From NCBI GenBank assembly GCA_029934875.1, contig JAOZLK010000017.1, forward strand, positions 1 to 18,351: a stretch of 18,351 nt of DNA. The letters run 5' to 3'. This stretch comes from Bacteroidales bacterium (GTDB taxonomy: Bacteria > Bacteroidota > Bacteroidia > Bacteroidales > GCA-2748055). The number at the start of each line of letters is the position of its first letter. Positions within the stretch are counted from its first letter, which is position 1. Positions 14,428-18,351 of the stretch are shown one piece after another. The position numbers and the translations under genes are program-made. The notes under the pieces are model-generated. The model was given only the letters and a program-made list of their open reading frames with translations. It did not search any database and was not told where the DNA came from.

Positions 14428-14459
14428 TTCTGAAAAAGAGGATTGTGGCTTTTTCAGAA
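14428..14459. repeat. Perfect 11-bp inverted repeat in a divergent control region
   Basis: TTCTGAAAAAG (14428-14438) and CTTTTTCAGAA (14449-14459) are perfect inverted copies around a 10-base spacer. The repeat lies 26 bases upstream of the kinase start and about 88 bases upstream of the divergent SDR gene. No U-run follows on the plus strand, and it precedes rather than follows a gene, so an operator for a dimeric regulator or an mRNA leader hairpin of the kinase gene is more likely than a terminator. Confidence 0.6.
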
Positions 14460-14493
14460 GCAAGTCAGGGCCTTGGCAAAGCCGAAGAGAAAG

Positions 14494-14525
14494 TTTGATG
14501 TTCAATTCCATTTGATTTATCTTAA
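14494..14525 (+). promoter_or_regulatory. Candidate promoter of the SDR-zinc-ribbon gene
   Basis: TTTG (14494-14497) and TATCTTAA (14518-14525) are separated by 20 bases. This approximates TTTG-N19/20-TAnnTTTG with two mismatches at the end of the -7 element. Initiation near 14532 gives a leader of about 15 nt to the ATG at 14547. Read by eye. Confidence 0.35.
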
Positions 14526-14546
14526 GGGAATGAATTCTGCAATATC

Positions 14547-15992
14547 ATGAGAAAAAAGATATTACTGACAGGGGCAAGTGGTAACATGGGCATGGAAGGC
14601 TTGAAGCAACTCTGTGCCCTTGGGGAAAAATACCACATTGTCGTATTCGCATTACCCACGAAACATGACAGAAAGATTCTCAGGACCTTTGAGAAAAATG
14701 ACAGCGTGTCCGTTGTATGGGGAGATCTGTGCAACTACCAGGATGTAAAGCGAGCGGTGGAGAATGTGGATGTTGTGCTGCATGTGGGTGCCCTTGTTTC
14801 ACCCATGGCGGACCGTAATCCGGAGCTTGCCTGGAAGGTCAATTTTGGAGGCACGAAAAATATTGTGGATGCCATACTTGAACGTGAAGACAGAGATGAA
14901 GTGAAATTGATGTACATAGGAACGGTGGCAGAAACCGGTAACCGCGTACCGCCTTATCACTGGGGAAGGATCGGAGATCCCCTGGTACCAAGTCCCTATG
15001 ATTACTATGCCCTCTCCAAAATCGCTGCTGAAAGATATGTGATCGAATCGGGTCTGAAGAACTGGGTTTCCTTACGCCAGACCGGGATTCTCCATGAAAA
15101 CATTTTAAATATAAAGGGTGGTATTGCTTATCACCAGCCCCTCAACAATCCCCTGGAATGGGTCACTGCTCATGCTTCCGGCCGGATCCTTGTAAATATA
15201 TGTTCCAATGATGTGCCTGTAGAATTCTGGGGAAACGTTTACAATATCGGGGGCGGAGACTCCTGTCGTTTGACCTCCTTTCAGTTTATGGACAAAGTGT
15301 ACAGGATGATGGGGGTTGATTTCAGGAAACTGGAAGATCCCAACTGGTATGCTACGCGGAATTTTCACGGGCAATGGTATTATGACTCGGATAAACTGGA
15401 AGAATTCCTGCATTTCAGGAGCGAAGATGTGGATGATGTGCTTGCCCGTATCCGCAAGAAGCTATCGCTTTCCACGAGAATGCTCAAATTTATGCCCCCG
15501 CGATGGGTGAAAGAAATGATCCTGAAGCCAAGGATCTCGAAGGAAGACACACCACTTGGCTGGATTAAGAACAATGACGAAGCAAAGATCAAAGCCTTCC
15601 TGGTTTCAAAAGAAAAATGGGAAGAGATACCTGGCTGGGAACACTTCAGCCTGATGGCAGATCCCCCACATAAAAAGCTGGACCATGGATATGATGAAAA
15701 CAAGGCTGATGCTGAGCTGGACCTGGATGTTATTCAAAAGGCGGCTGAATTCAGAGGAGGACAATGTCTCTCAAACGAAATGAAGCAAGGCGATCTGAAT
15801 ACCCGCCTAAGATGGACCTGCTCGCAGGGGCATGAGTTTGAGGCCAGCCCTTTTCTTGTTTTAAAGACGGGCCACTGGTGCAGCGAATGTTTAAGACCTC
15901 CCTGGAATTTCGATGAACAGGCTAAAACCAGCCCATTCATGGCCCAGCAATGGCATGCAGATCATGACCCAAACGAGAACAATGTGTATTAA
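14547..15992 (+). CDS. NAD(P)-dependent epimerase/dehydratase (extended SDR) with C-terminal zinc-ribbon-like domain
   Basis: This protein has 481 residues. The first ~310 form an extended SDR: TGASGNMG (8-15) binds the dinucleotide, IGTVAETG (124-131) supplies the catalytic Thr, and YALSK (154-158) is the catalytic Tyr-Lys pair. A helical linker of about 85 residues leads to a second domain (about 395-481) with Cys425-x-x-x-His429 in WTCSQGHEF and Cys445-x-x-Cys448 in HWCSEC. That spacing, preceded by GGQCLS, matches the treble-clef/zinc-ribbon repeats found in some bacterial and phage nuclease-associated proteins. The last residues (QQWHADHDPNENNVY) do not look truncated. The substrate is unknown. 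It stands alone, divergent from the kinase gene. Confidence 0.82.
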   Translation: MRKKILLTGASGNMGMEGLKQLCALGEKYHIVVFALPTKHDRKILRTFEKNDSVSVVWGDLCNYQDVKRAVENVDVVLHVGALVSPMADRNPELAWKVNFGGTKNIVDAILEREDRDEVKLMYIGTVAETGNRVPPYHWGRIGDPLVPSPYDYYALSKIAAERYVIESGLKNWVSLRQTGILHENILNIKGGIAYHQPLNNPLEWVTAHASGRILVNICSNDVPVEFWGNVYNIGGGDSCRLTSFQFMDKVYRMMGVDFRKLEDPNWYATRNFHGQWYYDSDKLEEFLHFRSEDVDDVLARIRKKLSLSTRMLKFMPPRWVKEMILKPRISKEDTPLGWIKNNDEAKIKAFLVSKEKWEEIPGWEHFSLMADPPHKKLDHGYDENKADAELDLDVIQKAAEFRGGQCLSNEMKQGDLNTRLRWTCSQGHEFEASPFLVLKTGHWCSECLRPPWNFDEQAKTSPFMAQQWHADHDPNENNVY

Positions 15993-16035
15993 TCGGGATG
16001 CTGCTCCGGACCAACTGGCCGAAACGTGCTGAAAA

Positions 16036-17796
16036 TTAGTTTTTCGGCAGATTTAACCCTTTTACAAATTCAGCATGTCGTGGATCAGCATATAGTGGTT
16101 TCCACATGGGCATGGCTGCCACCCATGGTATCCAGACATGATGGGGTTCATAGGCTATCCATTTAAATGCTTCATCGTACATGCCTAATGCTCCATACAA
16201 CACTGCAAGTCCCAATGCGTTCCAACCGTTTAAATCAGCACTTTCCAGTTCATTCAGAATTTTCTCTGCTTTATCACGGTGACCCGTTAATGCATAGGTA
16301 GATCCCAGCACCCAACTCCATGGGGGAGCAAACTTAGCAAGTTTCTGATGCGCCTCTATGGCCATATCTTCCTTGCCCATGGCCAGATAGGTTTCACCCA
16401 GCACGAAGTAAGCAGGAGGACAATCCTTTAGAACGTTGAATGATTCATTAGCTAAGCGAATGGCATCTTCATACCGGCCAAGGTATGAAGATAAGGCTCC
16501 AAAGAATGCAGTAAGCATGGGATTGAAAGGATCACACTTCCATGCAAGTTCATGCTCAACAAGTGCCTCGTCGTGCCGGCCGAAAAGAAAAAGAGCCCAC
16601 GCATAGTGATAATGTGCGAGGCTTAAATTAGGATTTAGTTCTATTGCCCGTTTATAATATTTCTCAGCCTCATGAAATTTCCAGGAAGAGTACATGCATA
16701 ATGCAGCATTGGCTAATTGGGCTTCCGCCAGGTTTTTGTCAATTTTAATTGCCTGACGTGCAGCCGATTCAGCTTTCACATAGGCGTCCCCTGCATTAAA
16801 TGGCCCATGCGCAATATCCAGATAGCCAAGTGCCAGTCCGGCATATGCAAGAGGCTCGGCCGGATCAATTCTGACTGCCTCATGAAGATATTCCAATCCC
16901 TTTTTTACCCCATCAGGCGTTTGCTGGTATATATTATACTTACCGCGGAGATAAGCCTTGTAAGAATCTGGATTCACTTCTCTTATTTCGTCAAGCTGGG
17001 TTTGTTGCTCAGGTGAAAGTGATAACTGTATTTCACTGGCAATTTTCTTGATCACCTGGCTGTATAATTTCAGGAGATTACTCATGTCCACTTCGAAGGT
17101 TTGGGCCCAGAGCTGCTGTTCTTCAGGAAAGGCAGAGAATAATTTAAGTTGAACCCTTATTCTTCCATCTACGACCAGTACCGATGCCTCAATAATTGCC
17201 TCCACATCTAATTCAGAAGCTATTTCCTTGATGGTCTTTTCTGAATTGGAATATGCCAATACAGATGTTTTTGATACCACCCTGATGGCTCCCAATTGCC
17301 CCAATTCGCTTATTAAGGCATCGTGCATTCCAAAAACCAGGAAGGCCTGACTTTCATCTCCCGTATAGTTATCAAAGGGAAGCACAGCTATGGAATTTAT
17401 ATGGTTCTCTGGTATTCCAAAATGATCTGTATTTTCAACTGAATCGGGTTTTGATACAATCTGCTTCTTCACCTCCCCCGGCGGGTAACCATAATAGTCA
17501 TGGAAGCATTTGGAAAAATAAGTTGTACTGCCAAAACCCACCCCGTATGCAATTTCTGCCACGGTACCTGCTTGTAGCTGCAGCAACTCCCTGGCACGTT
17601 TCAACCTTGTTTCACGAATAAACTGACTGATGGATTGTTTGGCAATTGCTTTTAATTTCCGGTGTAGGCTGGAGTGGCTTATGCCCATTTCCTTTGCCAG
17701 TTCAGCTACTCCAAAACCATTATTGGAAAAATTCTCCTCTACAATTTCGGTAAGCTTGTCGATGTATTGTTGCTCGGCGGGAAGATACACTGTCAT
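16036..17796 (-). CDS. AraC-type regulator fused to a TolB-N/FlgO-like domain and TPR repeats
   Basis: This protein has 586 residues. The AraC/XylS DNA-binding domain is at the N-terminus (about 11-112), with two helix-turn-helix units (VAELAKEMGISHSSLHRKLK and AEIAYGVGFGSTTYFSKCF). Residues about 134-236 (from SIAVLPFDNYTGDESQ to LWAQTFE) resemble the TolB-N/FlgO-like domain that precedes TPRs in many adenylate-cyclase and serine-kinase proteins. From about 277 to 575 there are TPR-like helices, for example AEKYYKRAIELNPNLSLAHYHYAWALFLFG. No membrane segment is visible, so it is probably a cytoplasmic one-component regulator whose TPR half senses a protein or ligand. Target genes are unknown. 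It converges on the SDR gene with only 43 bases between stops. Confidence 0.88.
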   Translation of the reverse strand: MTVYLPAEQQYIDKLTEIVEENFSNNGFGVAELAKEMGISHSSLHRKLKAIAKQSISQFIRETRLKRARELLQLQAGTVAEIAYGVGFGSTTYFSKCFHDYYGYPPGEVKKQIVSKPDSVENTDHFGIPENHINSIAVLPFDNYTGDESQAFLVFGMHDALISELGQLGAIRVVSKTSVLAYSNSEKTIKEIASELDVEAIIEASVLVVDGRIRVQLKLFSAFPEEQQLWAQTFEVDMSNLLKLYSQVIKKIASEIQLSLSPEQQTQLDEIREVNPDSYKAYLRGKYNIYQQTPDGVKKGLEYLHEAVRIDPAEPLAYAGLALGYLDIAHGPFNAGDAYVKAESAARQAIKIDKNLAEAQLANAALCMYSSWKFHEAEKYYKRAIELNPNLSLAHYHYAWALFLFGRHDEALVEHELAWKCDPFNPMLTAFFGALSSYLGRYEDAIRLANESFNVLKDCPPAYFVLGETYLAMGKEDMAIEAHQKLAKFAPPWSWVLGSTYALTGHRDKAEKILNELESADLNGWNALGLAVLYGALGMYDEAFKWIAYEPHHVWIPWVAAMPMWKPLYADPRHAEFVKGLNLPKN

Positions 17797-17844
17797 AACC
17801 TTTGCTTATATTATTGACTGCGATTTGTTGAGCCAATAAATTAC

Positions 17845-17876
17845 AAAAAAAAGGAAGAGGAGACAACTCCTCTTCC
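17845..17876 (-). terminator. Intrinsic terminator after the window-edge gene
   Basis: GGAAGAGGAG (17853-17862) and CTCCTCTTCC (17867-17876) form a perfect 10-bp stem with a 4-nt loop. On the minus strand eight T follow (17845-17852). It ends the transcript of the partial gene at 17994 after a 3' untranslated stretch of about 117 bases and insulates the AraC-TPR gene that starts at 17796. The bases 17877-17993 show no gene. Confidence 0.9.
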
Positions 17877-17993
17877 AAAAACTACTTCCGTGGCCATATC
17901 GCTTACATTCCAGGGCTTTCAAAGAACATACAATTCTTACACTAAAAGAGGAGTGAGATCATACAATGAGTCAGTTCTGATCTTTCATTGTCT

Positions 17994-18351
17994 TCAGCGT
18001 TCCGCAGTAATTTTACCTTTGACATAGTATTTAAGAGTTTCAAAAGTCCCATCATAATCCATTGAATATTTCCACCTAGCGGTCAATCCCTTTACATCAC
18101 CTTCTACGCCAGCACCCACAGCATGAGCAACTATTGTAAAAGTACTTCCGTCTGGGCTTGTGAGGGTCTGGGTACCATGCCACGTCATTTCCCATTTTCC
18201 AAGGCCATCATCCACAGTTAACACAGCTGTTCCCCTTAATTTAAAGGTGATGTCATCAATCATATTCATCTCATCAGTAACCCAAACGGAAACTCCAGTA
18301 ACCCTCACATCATCTGCATCATCGTACCATGCATTATCACCAGTTTCGGGT
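17994..18351 (-). CDS. Hypothetical protein, 5' end outside the window (partial)
   Basis: The minus-strand frame is open from the window edge to a stop at 17994. The visible part is about 119 codons and begins PETGDNAWYDDADDVRVTG. A GTG at 18306-18308 is an internal valine codon rather than the start, because the frame continues upstream without a stop. The residues alternate hydrophobic and polar as in beta-strands (WEMTWHGTQTL, FTIVAHAVGAG, TFETLKYYVKGKI) and are rich in Thr, Gly and Asp, which suggests an exported beta-barrel or beta-sandwich protein. I do not recognise a family. A strong terminator lies about 120 bases downstream. Confidence 0.7.
   Translation of the reverse strand, partial: PETGDNAWYDDADDVRVTGVSVWVTDEMNMIDDITFKLRGTAVLTVDDGLGKWEMTWHGTQTLTSPDGSTFTIVAHAVGAGVEGDVKGLTARWKYSMDYDGTFETLKYYVKGKITAER

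Noticed and set aside
16018..16048. GCCGAAA/TTTCGGC inverted repeat as a terminator between the convergent SDR and AraC-TPR genes
   Set aside because: The stem is 7 bp with a 17-nt loop, runs into the last codons of the AraC-TPR gene and has no T-run on the correct side.
1..18351. Mobile element, CRISPR array or defence island
   Set aside because: No transposase, integrase, regularly spaced repeat or known defence gene is seen; the genes are housekeeping, surface-glycan, respiratory and regulatory ones.

Overview
The window looks like a chromosomal segment of a Bacteroidota bacterium, probably a marine or sediment member of the Bacteroidales/Marinilabiliales type; the rank below phylum is inference. 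The reasons are lineage-typical proteins (a membrane HU-SPOR protein, a methionyl-tRNA synthetase with a KISTS signature and a C-terminal tRNA-binding domain, an AraC-TPR regulator), AT-rich leaders with weak Shine-Dalgarno signals, and several candidate promoters of the Bacteroidota form TTTG-N19/20-TAnnTTTG. No rRNA, tRNA, CRISPR array, insertion sequence or phage gene was seen.

Layout. Bases 1-107 hold the 3' end of a plus-strand gene with a DUF4114-like ending. Bases 141-6206 are a six-gene minus-strand nucleotide-sugar operon, read right to left: wbpE-type aminotransferase, wbpD-type acetyltransferase, wbpB/wlbA-type oxidoreductase, UDP-N-acetylhexosamine 6-dehydrogenase of the TviB/WbpO type, galE-type epimerase and rfbB. 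Gaps are 1-26 nt or the genes overlap. The first four genes make a UDP-2,3-diacetamido-2,3-dideoxy-hexuronic acid for a surface polysaccharide; the last two supply epimerised UDP-sugars and dTDP-4-keto-6-deoxyglucose.

Bases 6286-7458 encode a membrane protein with a cytoplasmic HU-like domain and a periplasmic SPOR domain. Its stop codon directly abuts that of metG (minus strand). Diverging from metG are a YraN/UPF0102 nuclease-fold gene and a small lipocalin-like lipoprotein gene. A strong minus-strand terminator at 10524-10557 ends an octaheme c-type cytochrome lipoprotein gene. Upstream of the cytochrome, on the same strand, is a NarX/NarL-like two-component pair whose genes overlap by 14 bases.

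On the right, an extended SDR protein with a C-terminal zinc-ribbon-like domain runs on the plus strand and converges on a gene for an AraC-type regulator fused to a TolB-N/FlgO-like domain and TPR repeats. A strong terminator (17845-17876) separates that regulator from a 5'-truncated minus-strand gene of unknown function at the window edge.

The items most worth a second look are the diacetamido-uronate cassette, whose dehydrogenase and GalE gate residue leave the gluco/galacto configuration open; the HU-membrane-SPOR protein as a possible link between nucleoid and septal peptidoglycan; the SDR-zinc-ribbon fusion; the octaheme cytochrome beside a two-component system; and a perfect 11-bp inverted repeat in the divergent control region at 14428-14459. 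None of these is proven to be a new system from sequence alone.
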